Shown here: positions 1-8,510 of the stretch, in pieces
Numbering within the stretch: the stretch's first letter is position 1
How the letters are laid out: each line of letters starts with the position of its first letter
NCBI GenBank assembly: GCA_001567255.1
Contig: LNBW01000067.1
Coordinates: 104,259 to 168,258 of the forward strand
Origin: Bacteroidetes bacterium OLB9
Lineage (GTDB): Bacteria > Bacteroidota > Bacteroidia > Chitinophagales > Saprospiraceae
Reading direction: 5' to 3'
DNA length: 64,000 nt
Position numbers and translations under genes: made by a program
The notes under the pieces: model-generated
Databases searched by the model: none
Told to the model about the DNA's origin: nothing
What the model saw: the letters and a program-made list of their open reading frames with translations, nothing else

Positions 1-2
1 TC

Positions 3-1292
3 AATTATTACAAAGTTGACTACACCTCTAAGGATGCTAAAGGTGTGATAGATACCTTGTCGGGATTGGTAGCCGTTCCAGATAATTTATCATTTACTTA
101 TCCTACACTCATCTATCAACACGGCACTTCAAATTGTAAAACTTGTGTACCATCAAGACTGGGCACAGATGGTGGTGATGAAGGTCTGATTGGAGTATTA
201 TTGTCTAGTTTAGGATTTGTATCTGTTATGCCGGACTATGTAGGTATGGGTGATGGACGTGGATTTCAAACCTATGTACATGCTGCAACTAATAGTATAG
301 CAACAGAAGATATGTTGGTGGCCGTTCGAGAATGGACATCAAAAAATAATATATCTGTCAATAAACAACTCTTTATCACCGGATACTCACAGGGTGGTTA
401 TACCTCTATGGCTTTTCATCGATATATGCAGCAAAAATATGGCGCTTCATCAGTCACGGCTGCAGCACACCTTTCCGGGCCTTACAGTTTATCAGGTGTC
501 ATGCGAAATTTGATCCTCGGAGAGGAAGAATATGGTCATCCTGCTTATGTTCCTAATACTATTATGGGCTATAATGAGGTGTATGAAATATATGATAATT
601 TAAGTGACTTTTTCAAGCAGGAGTATGTGACTGACATTCAAAAATACTATGATGGTCAAATTACACTTTCGGATTTAAACAGCAGACTCGCTCAACTGCT
701 AAAAGCCAATACCGGTGCAACAATTGGTGGAAGATTGATAAAAGATAATATTATTGCAGAAATAAAATCTGATCCTAACCATATTTTAAACCAAATCCTG
801 AAAGACAACGATGTATATGACTGGAGACCTGACTCTCCTACCCGCATTTTCTACTGCAAAGCCGACGACCAGGTACCATACCAAAATAGTATAGTAGCAC
901 GTGACACCATGCTCAAAAATGGCGCTTTGCCTTCTATTTTTGCAGTACAAGATGTAAATCCTTCTGCAGATCACGGAGAGTGTTTTGCCCCTGCAATAAC
1001 AAGTACGATATTATTCTTTCTTTCTCTGCAAGAAATTACCTCTAATACAGACAATATCATTTCTGATCCTATTAAGATTTACCCAAATCCAGCAAGTAAT
1101 ATCCTTCATATCGAAGGAATGGATTGCAAAAACCTTATAGTTTGGGATATGGAAGGAAGACAAAAGATAGTAATGCATGATGATATTCAGCATCCTATTG
1201 ATGTTAGCCAACTTAAATCTGGTGTGTATATTATTACGCTAATAGATCAATCCGACAATGTAATCAACAAAAAAATCGTGATTTCTAGATAG
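3..1292 (+). CDS. T9SS-exported alpha/beta hydrolase, 5' end outside window
   Basis: Secreted serine hydrolase of the alpha/beta fold (secretory lipase or dipeptidyl-peptidase-like); the substrate cannot be told. The reading frame is open back to the left edge, so the start and signal peptide lie outside and 429 residues are visible; the GTG at 45 is only an internal codon. The nucleophile elbow GYSQGG lies near bases 381-398, a likely catalytic Asp in KADDQVP near 858-878, and a likely His in SADHGE near 963-980. The last ~70 residues (from about 1075) start with KIYPNPAS and end in a beta-rich tail with GVYIITL, a type A T9SS sorting domain (TIGR04183 type), so the product should pass the outer membrane through T9SS and be anchored or released. 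A hairpin terminator follows at 1327. Family is sure, enzymatic specificity is not. Confidence 0.85.
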   Translation, partial: NYYKVDYTSKDAKGVIDTLSGLVAVPDNLSFTYPTLIYQHGTSNCKTCVPSRLGTDGGDEGLIGVLLSSLGFVSVMPDYVGMGDGRGFQTYVHAATNSIATEDMLVAVREWTSKNNISVNKQLFITGYSQGGYTSMAFHRYMQQKYGASSVTAAAHLSGPYSLSGVMRNLILGEEEYGHPAYVPNTIMGYNEVYEIYDNLSDFFKQEYVTDIQKYYDGQITLSDLNSRLAQLLKANTGATIGGRLIKDNIIAEIKSDPNHILNQILKDNDVYDWRPDSPTRIFYCKADDQVPYQNSIVARDTMLKNGALPSIFAVQDVNPSADHGECFAPAITSTILFFLSLQEITSNTDNIISDPIKIYPNPASNILHIEGMDCKNLIVWDMEGRQKIVMHDDIQHPIDVSQLKSGVYIITLIDQSDNVINKKIVISR

Positions 1293-1326
1293 AATAACGA
1301 TCCCATAGACAGAAAATCGAAATTGT

Positions 1327-1363
1327 AAAATGACGGAAATCGAGTTTGATTTTCGTCATTTTT
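1327..1363 (+). terminator. Intrinsic terminator after the hydrolase gene
   Basis: The arm AAAATGACG (1327-1335) pairs with CGTCATTTT (1354-1362), with an inner GAAATC/GATTT extension and a T run at the end. It lies 35 bases after the hydrolase stop codon. Confidence 0.7.
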
Positions 1364-1558
1364 GCTTATGATCATGGTCATAAATACCGCTGCCAAAATT
1401 GCGTTTCTTTGTATTGGAAAAAGGATATAGTCTAATTAAATGCAACCATAGACAAAGGCAATTTAATTCAGAGCACGACGATGTAGATTCTTTGGCTTCA
1501 TTAGGAACGTAATTAGTGGATATTTCCTTTTTACCACAGATTTATCACAATAAATTAA
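1364..1558. other. Intergenic stretch left of the insertion sequence
   Basis: No convincing gene or regulatory site is seen between the hydrolase terminator and the left end of the IS982 copy. The sequence is AT-rich with stops in all frames. Confidence 0.5.
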
Positions 1559-2634
1559 CGTGAGTTCGACGAAAATTAAAGATCAAGTGTAAGTTGTAGC
1601 GGATTATAGTTTGATTGAGTTTTTTTATTGATTCTCAGTTTTGGCTTATCTGCTTTGAAGTAATATGCTGCAATGGCACTTAAAAAGTTATTGTAAAAAT
1701 TGATAGGGCTTCTGTGTCTTGTATGTTCTATTTGACAGATGTTTTTTAGTTGATCTATTACTGTTTCTACTATTCCTCGCTTTTTTAGTAATATCTTATC
1801 CATTAAATCCATTAATTTATTTTTCATGTTTTTCCTAAGTTTTGTTACAAACTGAATACCTTTTTTGAACAGAAACTCCATCTTTTCACTGTTCATTATG
1901 TAACCTTTATCTCCATAAATTTTCCCAAACACATTCTTACATAACTCTTGCAATACTTGTTCGTTATTGTCAGCTACATTTCCGCTAGTGAGCTGAAAAT
2001 CAATAATTTCACATTTTGAATTGATCAATATATGACCTTTAAATCCATAAAAATAGCCTGTTGAAGTACAGCCTCTTTGTGCCCAATTTTTAAACACCTT
2101 GTTTTGATAGATTCTTTTATTATGGCAAACAGCAAGTTTGAATGAATCAATATAACTTACACCATCACATTGACCAACACAACTAAACTTAGTAAAAAAA
2201 TAATTGTGGAAAAATGCCATTGATTGTAATTCTACAAATCTGTTATACGAAGGTAAATTTGGAAATAAATTTGACAGATAAGGAATAGCGACCTGAAAAT
2301 AAAAGCTTTTGAAGGATCTAAAAGCAGAGTGATGAAAACATATTTGTAAAGTAATCACTTCGCTAGGATGAAGGCAAAATTTGGAATAATCGACCTTTTT
2401 AAAATTAAAGCATTCGTCAGAAAATGGATGATTTTCAAAAAAATGATCAAATTGAATGCAAAAATCATCAACAAAACAGAAAATCTCCGTAATTTGTGCA
2501 GGTGTGAGCATGATGTTTATGTTTTTGTTTGAATTGTAAATATACAACATAATGCTCACATATTATTAATATTCAACTAAATATAAATATAATATATTGT
2601 TAATTTACTGCGTTGAAAATACGTCGAACTCACG
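1559..2634 (-). mobile_element. Complete IS982-family insertion sequence (1076 bp)
   Basis: The ends are perfect 13-bp inverted repeats, CGTGAGTTCGACG at 1559-1571 and its complement at 2622-2634, and they enclose a single intact transposase gene on the minus strand. TTAA lies directly outside both ends (1555-1558 and 2635-2638) and may be a 4-bp target duplication. Because TTAA is its own complement, the alternative is a 17-bp inverted repeat without duplication. Length and single-ORF structure fit the IS982 family. It sits in non-coding DNA and breaks no recognisable gene. Confidence 0.9.
1576..2559 (-). CDS. IS982-family DDE transposase
   Basis: Transposase that cuts and joins the ends of the surrounding element. 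It has 327 residues, full length for IS982. The catalytic triad is visible as Asp138 in YIDSF, Asp217 in YGDKGY and Glu265 in RGIVET, the latter two in the classical DDE spacing. The N-terminal third is a helical DNA-binding region. Alternative starts exist at Met4 and Met17; Met17 (base 2511) removes an Asn/Ile-rich leader that does not look conserved. The stop lies 17 bases inside the left inverted repeat end. Nothing is broken, so the element could be active. Confidence 0.92.
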   Translation of the reverse strand: MSIMLYIYNSNKNINIMLTPAQITEIFCFVDDFCIQFDHFFENHPFSDECFNFKKVDYSKFCLHPSEVITLQICFHHSAFRSFKSFYFQVAIPYLSNLFPNLPSYNRFVELQSMAFFHNYFFTKFSCVGQCDGVSYIDSFKLAVCHNKRIYQNKVFKNWAQRGCTSTGYFYGFKGHILINSKCEIIDFQLTSGNVADNNEQVLQELCKNVFGKIYGDKGYIMNSEKMEFLFKKGIQFVTKLRKNMKNKLMDLMDKILLKKRGIVETVIDQLKNICQIEHTRHRSPINFYNNFLSAIAAYYFKADKPKLRINKKTQSNYNPLQLTLDL

Positions 2635-2638
2635 TTAA

Positions 2639-3658
2639 AGTAAATATTAGGTTATCTTAGCAATCAACAGGCTCTAAGATACATAATTCAAGGCCATTGA
2701 CCTTACCATATAATCAACCCCTCTGATTTTAAAGTGAATCTATGTGTTCTAATCATAAAAGCATTATTAGCGTGTTATTTGACTTAAATTATTCATCAAC
2801 GGTTTCAGTGCAAAATCCTTTATCTCCCGGTTATAGATATTCAACTGTTTTCCAAATAACTTGTCAATACATTTTCTTTATACAACAACCTCCTATGTAT
2901 GGTTTCTACAATGATTCATATTATAATGGAAACAATGCCTTCATCAGTAGTCTTAAAACTCGATTTGGATTTTCCTAAAAGTATTTAATTTTAACAGCTA
3001 AAAAGTCTCTTTTCAAAATAAATTAACGCATTAAGTAGTACCATTACCCCTAACCGAGAATAGTTTCATATATATTTTTTCATATATATAAAAAAATTAA
3101 ATAATACAGCTATTTTCCGTGTTTTATCAGGCTTCTAGCCAATTTTGCTACAGAATGAATAAAGTGCATTATCGGCATAAAGTCGAAAACATTTTTAAAT
3201 AATTATAATATAAAAAAAGCAAATATGAACTATTTGAGGAGATGATGCACGCCACAAAAAAGTGGATTTATCCTCCTGATTTTAGATAGATCTAACTTAC
3301 AATAATGCTCTAAATATATCCTCCAATTGTAATTCTCTTGTTAATCTGATAAGAAGACTGTAACTGACAAATAACCGTGCATTTATTCTTGTGGTCTTTA
3401 TTGAGAAGAGCCTAAAACAATGCTCCAAATGACTGATCAAATATATGCTACACATCACACATCCTCTGTTTCAACTTCAATTTCATCACTATTCCTCATA
3501 TATATTACATCCTTCTAAAAATTCCGCAATACTCAAAATCGTTTGTGGTATTTAGTCTTACACAACTGATAAAATGTATTAAAATTGAGACTGTATTGAC
3601 CTTTTTATGTAGCTTTGCATTTTCACATACTCAATTGGTCAAAATCAACGTTATACTC
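2639..3658. other. 1-kb gene-poor stretch right of the IS
   Basis: AT-rich DNA with no gene I can support. A 78-codon open frame at 2742-2978 has no recognisable similarity, no start context and unusual composition. There is a repeated TTTCATATATA motif around 3063-3092 and a small CCAC/GTGG hairpin near 3252-3265. It may be decayed DNA next to the IS insertion. Confidence 0.5.
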
Positions 3659-4072
3659 ATGAAAATGATACCTTTCTTGAATAAATATTCTATCATCTGG
3701 GGGCTTGTATTACTGCCGTTTTTGATGACTGGCCAAGCTGAAATTACCGTAAATACGTCTGCTTCCATCGATAAAATGATGGATTATTTCATCACCAATG
3801 GCAAAAGCACTGAAAATATCACCGCATGGAGAGTGCAACTCATCACGACAGATGATAGGCGCAATATGGAGCAGAATATGGCCTTATTTAAATCCATGTA
3901 TCCGGGTGTCAATATTGACTGGAAGCATATATCTCCTTACTATCAGGTGAGAGTAGGATACTTCGAGACCCGGAACAAGCTAATGCCTTTTTTACTGGAA
4001 TTGAAGAAGACCTTTCCGGCTGCAACACCGGTATATGACAGTGTCAGCAAACGAGCCTTAGTCAACAATTAA
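3659..4072 (+). CDS. SPOR-domain-like exported protein
   Basis: Small (137 aa) exported protein. I chose the ATG at 3659 because it starts a clean signal peptide (MKMIPF, hydrophobic core WGLVLLPFLM, cleavage near TGQA); the open frame extends further upstream but with non-signal-like residues. The remainder matches the SPOR-like pattern common in Bacteroidota: a WRVQL strand near residue 55, then a DDRRNME helix, then PYYQVRVGYF and a second helix. SPOR domains bind denuded peptidoglycan. It ends 7 bases before the probable rodA start, so the two genes are likely co-transcribed and both tied to the cell wall. The SPOR assignment is by pattern only. Confidence 0.7.
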   Translation: MKMIPFLNKYSIIWGLVLLPFLMTGQAEITVNTSASIDKMMDYFITNGKSTENITAWRVQLITTDDRRNMEQNMALFKSMYPGVNIDWKHISPYYQVRVGYFETRNKLMPFLLELKKTFPAATPVYDSVSKRALVNN

Positions 4073-4079
4073 TGCCCCG

Positions 4080-5494
4080 ATGTCCAGAAGGAATCCATCA
4101 CTCAATAACCAAAATCTTTAGACTGGACTACCCTTACCGTATTCATCAGTCTAATACTTATCGGATGGTTTATGGTTTTTTCCACCATGTATAACGAAAA
4201 AAATCCGTATGCCTTTCTGGATATCACTACACCTATCGGTGCACAATCACTATGGGTAGCTATTTCCCTTTTATTGTTTATCATCACGCTCACACTCGAC
4301 TGGAAGTTCTGGAATGTGCTTGCCTTTCCTATTTACGGCATTACCGTGTTATTCCTCATCCTTGTTCTCATCTTTGGTAAAGAAATCAATGGTGCAAAAG
4401 CATGGTTTTCATTTGGGTTCTTCTCTTTCCAGCCGGCTGAATGGGCAAAATTTGGAACCGCTCTTGCACTAGCCAGCTATCTAAGTTTTTTCAAAACATC
4501 GGTAACCAACAGCAATGTATTTATCACCTCTCTGTCTATATTTCTAGGACCTGCACTATTAATATTATTACAACCTGACCTAGGTTCAGCATTAGTGTTT
4601 TTATCGTTTTTCATCCTGCTTTATCGACAAGGGATGTCTCCTACCATCATCATTATAGGATTTGCCCTAGCTGCAATATTTATCTTATCTTTAATTTACG
4701 GGCCATTACTGGTGACTTCTTTTCTACTATTCACCGGTGCGACTATTATGATATTTAATCAGGAATCTACCCGCAATGCCCTGATTTATACCCTTAGTCT
4801 GCTAGCAATAATGATATTTCTTCTGATTCAAGATGAAGACTTTTGGGTGATTATACCGGCTATTATCGGGTTTTTAATCTTTTTTGTCATCCATTTTTTA
4901 AAAAGAAAGTTCAAAATCATATCTTTTGTAACACCGGTTATTATCGTAGCTTCCTTGTTTGCTTATGGGGCCAGCTTTGTATTTGATCATGTGCTGAAAC
5001 CACACCAGCAAGATAGGGTCAATGTCTGGCTCAGACCTGAAAAATGTGATCCTCGGGGTTCTTTGTACAATATACTCCAGTCTAAAATGGCTATTGGTTC
5101 CGGTGGATTCACCGGCAAAGGTTTCTTGCAAGGTGAGATGACAAAGCTCAATTATGTACCAGAGCAATCCACCGACTTCATCTTTACCACCATCGGTGAA
5201 GAGCAGGGTTTTATAGGCAGCGTAGGTGTGATTGTGCTGTTTGCTATCTTATTATTCCGGTTTATTTCTATCGCTGAGCGAGCTAATCTTGAATTTATCC
5301 GCAACTACGGATATGGGGTTGCAGGAATATTTCTAGTACACTTCATATTTAATATAGGCATGACAATGGGATTGCTGCCTGTAGTCGGGATTCCACTACC
5401 TTTTATAAGTAAAGGAGGTTCGTCATTGGTGGCATTTACGGTAATGACAGGAGTTTTACTTAAAATGGATATGGCGAGATTCAGATCAAACTAA
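4080..5494 (+). CDS. rodA: Rod-shape protein RodA (SEDS glycosyltransferase), frameshift near 5' end
   Basis: SEDS-family polytopic membrane enzyme that polymerises lipid II during cell elongation, partner of PBP2. The uninterrupted frame runs 4172-5494 (440 aa), but it lacks the usual N-terminal helix. In the same frame, codons 4115-4171 encode SLDWTTLTVFISLILIGW, the missing first membrane segment, and a start at 4080 (MSRRNPSLNNQ) joins it if one A is added to the four-A run at 4111-4114. Corrected length is 471 aa, normal for RodA. Family marks are the loop with Lys-Ala-Trp near GAKAWF, the LLQPDLGSA motif, and the C-terminal LPFISKGGSS motif. The protein ends 9 bases before tgt. Confidence 0.9.
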
Positions 5495-5503
5495 AAGGCA
5501 ATT

Positions 5504-6634
5504 ATGACTTTCGATATAGAGCACAAAGATCCAGCTTCATCAGCACGTGCAGGCACCATAGCAACTGCACACGGTCTAATTCAGACGCCCATATTTATGC
5601 CTGTAGGTACTCAAGGCACGGTCAAAGGCGTCCATCAGCACGAATTGCATGATACAGTACGGGCACAAATCATCCTCGGCAACACCTATCATCTCTACCT
5701 TAGACCCGGCACCGATATTTTAAAGAAAGCCGGAGGTCTGCACCAGTTTATCAACTGGAACAAACCGATATTGACTGATTCAGGAGGCTATCAGGTCTAT
5801 TCACTCAAAGGTATGCGCAAAATCACAGAAGAAGGCGTTAAGTTTCAGTCACATATTGATGGTTCTCGCCATTTCTTCAGTCCTGAAAATGTAGTGGATA
5901 TACAGCGTATCATCGGGGCAGATATTATGATGGCATTTGATGAGTGTACACCTTTTCCATGTGATTATAAATATGCCCAACAATCGATGCATATGACACA
6001 TCGATGGCTCAAAAGATGCATTGAAAGAAAAAACACAACGGAGCCGGTCTATGGATATCATCAGACGCTGGCACCCATCGTACAAGGTAGTACTTATGCC
6101 GATCTTAGAAAAGAATCGGCTGAATATATTGCAGCTCAGCATCAGGAAATGAATGCCATCGGCGGATTGTCCGTCGGCGAGCCTCATGAAGTGATGTATG
6201 AGATGACTGATCTAGTCTGTAGTATATTACCTAAAGACAAGCCAAGATACCTGATGGGTGTAGGTCTTCCTGAAAATATATTGGAAAGTATCGCACTAGG
6301 TGTGGACATGATGGACTGCGTCTTGCCTTCAAGAAATGCCCGCCATGGTATTCTATACACTAAGGAAGGACTCATCAACATCAAAAATGCCAAATGGCAA
6401 GATGATTTTAGTCCAATCGATATAGAAAGTACGGCATCTACCAGCCAGATTCATACGAAAGCCTACTTGAGACATCTATTTAAAGTAGAAGAACTGCTGG
6501 CTGCACAAATAGCCACATTACATAACCTTAGCTTTTTTATATGGCTAGTTGAAGAAAGCCGACGCAAAATCATAGAAGGTACTTTCACTGATTGGAAAAA
6601 CAATATGGTCAAATCAGTAAGCCGGCGGTTATGA
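5504..6634 (+). CDS. tgt: tRNA-guanine transglycosylase (queuosine tRNA modification)
   Basis: Exchanges G34 of GUN-anticodon tRNAs for a 7-deazaguanine precursor, in the cytoplasm. 376 aa, full length. TDSGGYQV (residues 91-98) holds the catalytic Asp92, and GVDMMDCVLPSR (266-277) holds the nucleophile Asp and the 34-loop binding residues. Odd point: in bacterial Tgt a zinc ion is held by a Cys-x-Cys-x-x-Cys motif after the PxD segment, and here the aligned residues 309-314 read S-T-A-S-T-S, so all three cysteines are absent although the following KAYLRHL segment is conserved. The stop overlaps the start of the next gene (ATGA), indicating an operon with lptG. Confidence 0.95.
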   Translation: MTFDIEHKDPASSARAGTIATAHGLIQTPIFMPVGTQGTVKGVHQHELHDTVRAQIILGNTYHLYLRPGTDILKKAGGLHQFINWNKPILTDSGGYQVYSLKGMRKITEEGVKFQSHIDGSRHFFSPENVVDIQRIIGADIMMAFDECTPFPCDYKYAQQSMHMTHRWLKRCIERKNTTEPVYGYHQTLAPIVQGSTYADLRKESAEYIAAQHQEMNAIGGLSVGEPHEVMYEMTDLVCSILPKDKPRYLMGVGLPENILESIALGVDMMDCVLPSRNARHGILYTKEGLINIKNAKWQDDFSPIDIESTASTSQIHTKAYLRHLFKVEELLAAQIATLHNLSFFIWLVEESRRKIIEGTFTDWKNNMVKSVSRRL

Positions 6635-7719
6635 TAAAGATTCTGGATAGGTATATTATAAAAAAATACCTCAGCACTTTCTTTTTCACGATGTTGCTGA
6701 TTACTATGATTGCCATTACAATCGATTACTTTGAGCGTGTTGATAAGTTTATGAATTCAGGCTTATCTGCCAGTGTCATCACTAAAGACTATTACCTACA
6801 TTTTATACCATGGATCAATGGTCTGCTTTGGCCGCTATTTGCTTTGTTAGCTGTGATTTTTTTCACATCCAGGATGGCTAAAAACTCTGAAATCATAAGT
6901 ATCCTTAGTGCAAAAGTCAGTTACGGTAGATTCATCCGCCCATATATGATTGGAGCAGGTATCCTGGCCATCTTACTTTGGATAGGTAATAATTACGTTA
7001 TTCCTAAAAGTAACCGACTAAAAAATGAGTTTGAAAGCAAGTACATCCGTTCGAGTGCAAAAACGACACTTGATCACAACATTCATTTCTGGCTTTCGCC
7101 CAATGAGAAAGTGTTTATCAGAAGTTATTCAAGCTACGACAGTGCAGGAACGACATTCCGACTAGAAAAATTTAAAGGCAATGAATTAGTGTATCTGCTT
7201 AAAGCAAATAGGATCAACTATATAATTGAAAAGAAAAAATGGAGACTAAACAACTATGAAATCCGGACTTTTAACGGTGATAAGGAGACACTCGTTATTC
7301 ATAATAATACTTCATTTGACACGACATTTAACTTCTTACCCGAAGACTTCACTCGTTATACCAAGCAAATGGAAATGATGAACACGACGGATCTGAAAGC
7401 GTTTCTTAAATACGAACAGGATAAGGGGCTCGACTCAGGCAAAAAATATAAAATAGAACTTTACCGCCGAACAGCTGATCCATTCACTATCTTTATATTG
7501 ACACTCATCGGTGTATCTGTAGCCTCACGCAAAGTAAGAGGTGGTATGGGTTTTCACCTTGCTGCTGGCGTCATCATCGGTGCCATTTTTGTGATTTTAT
7601 CCAAATTTTCTGTTACCTTCAGTACCAACCTATCACTGCCACCCTTGATAGGCGTTTGGATACCTAATATTTTTTTTACATTAGTGGCCATCTTCTTAAT
7701 TAAAACAGCACAGAAATAA
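6631..7719 (+). CDS. lptG: LptF/LptG-family permease (lipopolysaccharide export)
   Basis: Inner-membrane permease of the YjgP/YjgQ family, the LptFG half that with LptB extracts LPS from the inner membrane. 362 aa from the ATG at 6631, which overlaps the tgt stop as ATGA; a longer frame from 6592 is just read-through of tgt sequence. The start MIKILDRYIIKKYL is typical. Two N-terminal helices (about 15-40 and 60-80), one near 100-120, a periplasmic beta-jellyroll (about 125-265) and three C-terminal helices follow the family plan. LptF and LptG cannot be told apart here with certainty; Bacteroidota often keep the two genes apart. Confidence 0.88.
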   Translation: MIKILDRYIIKKYLSTFFFTMLLITMIAITIDYFERVDKFMNSGLSASVITKDYYLHFIPWINGLLWPLFALLAVIFFTSRMAKNSEIISILSAKVSYGRFIRPYMIGAGILAILLWIGNNYVIPKSNRLKNEFESKYIRSSAKTTLDHNIHFWLSPNEKVFIRSYSSYDSAGTTFRLEKFKGNELVYLLKANRINYIIEKKKWRLNNYEIRTFNGDKETLVIHNNTSFDTTFNFLPEDFTRYTKQMEMMNTTDLKAFLKYEQDKGLDSGKKYKIELYRRTADPFTIFILTLIGVSVASRKVRGGMGFHLAAGVIIGAIFVILSKFSVTFSTNLSLPPLIGVWIPNIFFTLVAIFLIKTAQK

Positions 7720-7751
7720 GACTAAATGAAATAATACAATCGGTATTTCAA

Positions 7752-7967
7752 ATGTCTAATAGCTTTGGTCATGCACTTATGCCAATGCCTAATTTTTCTA
7801 ACCTCGACCTTATAAAACTAGGTCTGCTTTATAAAAGCTCCGAGCCCTATACCTATTCTGAATTACTCCCCAAAACCACTAAGTTTTATGTGAATCCGGA
7901 AGTTATTACTGATAAACAATTTACTCCATATTATGATTATAAATATATATGGCAAGAATTTTGCTGA
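7752..7967 (+). CDS. Possible small hypothetical protein (71 aa)
   Basis: Short open frame between lptG and the phosphatase gene, same strand. The protein is rich in Tyr, Pro and Leu, has no signal peptide or membrane segment and I recognise no family. It could be a lineage-specific gene, a remnant, or chance. Confidence 0.25.
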   Translation: MSNSFGHALMPMPNFSNLDLIKLGLLYKSSEPYTYSELLPKTTKFYVNPEVITDKQFTPYYDYKYIWQEFC

Positions 7968-8045
7968 CATTTTTAAATATAAATGGTCACAAATTCCATT
8001 TTAGAACGTTATATTATATACCATAAAGCATATCAATTATACATC

Positions 8046-8507
8046 ATGAAAATTCTAACCGTCTGCCTTGGCAATATATGCCGATCCCCCATAGCACAGG
8101 GTATTCTGGAAGCAAAAATTAAAGAGCACGGCCTCGGTGACTGGGAAGTGGACTCCGCCGGAACTTCAGGCTGGCATAGTGGAGAGCACCCAGATAAGCG
8201 AGCCATTCAGGTTTGTAAAAAGAATGGTATCGATATTAGCCGTCAGGTATCCAGAAAAATCACATCAGAAGATCTGGATTATTACGATTTGATCCTTGTT
8301 ATGGACACTTCTAATTATCGGGATGTTTTGGCCCTTTGTAATAATAAGGAACAAGTAAAGAAGATACATCTGGCCATGAATTATGTATTTCCGGATCGAA
8401 ACGTTGCCGTTCCTGACCCGTATTATGATAACCGCTTTGACGAAGTCTTCAGCATGCTGGATGATGCAATGGAGAGACTGGTCACTGCTGAGTCACTGGT
8501 GATATAG
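8046..8507 (+). CDS. Low-molecular-weight protein-tyrosine phosphatase
   Basis: Cytoplasmic cysteine phosphatase (or arsenate-reductase-fold relative). 153 aa from the ATG at 8046 (MKILTVCLGNICRS); an upstream in-frame ATG at 7983 adds a non-conserved leader. The P-loop C-x5-R is CLGNICR with Cys7 and Arg13, followed by Ser14, and the general-acid loop is PDPYYDN near residue 119. The gene converges on the SNF2 helicase, whose corrected stop lies at 8511, only 3 bases away. Confidence 0.92.
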   Translation: MKILTVCLGNICRSPIAQGILEAKIKEHGLGDWEVDSAGTSGWHSGEHPDKRAIQVCKKNGIDISRQVSRKITSEDLDYYDLILVMDTSNYRDVLALCNNKEQVKKIHLAMNYVFPDRNVAVPDPYYDNRFDEVFSMLDDAMERLVTAESLVI

Positions 8508-8510
8508 CCA

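Noticed and set aside
2742..2978. 78-codon plus-strand open frame right of the IS
   Set aside because: No recognisable similarity, no start context, low-complexity composition in AT-rich DNA; treated as chance or a remnant.
3063..3110. Repeated TTTCATATATA and A-run sequence as an origin or iteron
   Set aside because: Only two imperfect copies, no DnaA-box-like pattern and no replication gene nearby.
6592..6630. Longer lptG start at 6592
   Set aside because: This stretch is the 3' end of tgt in another frame; the ATG at 6631 overlaps the tgt stop and gives the typical LptFG N-terminus.
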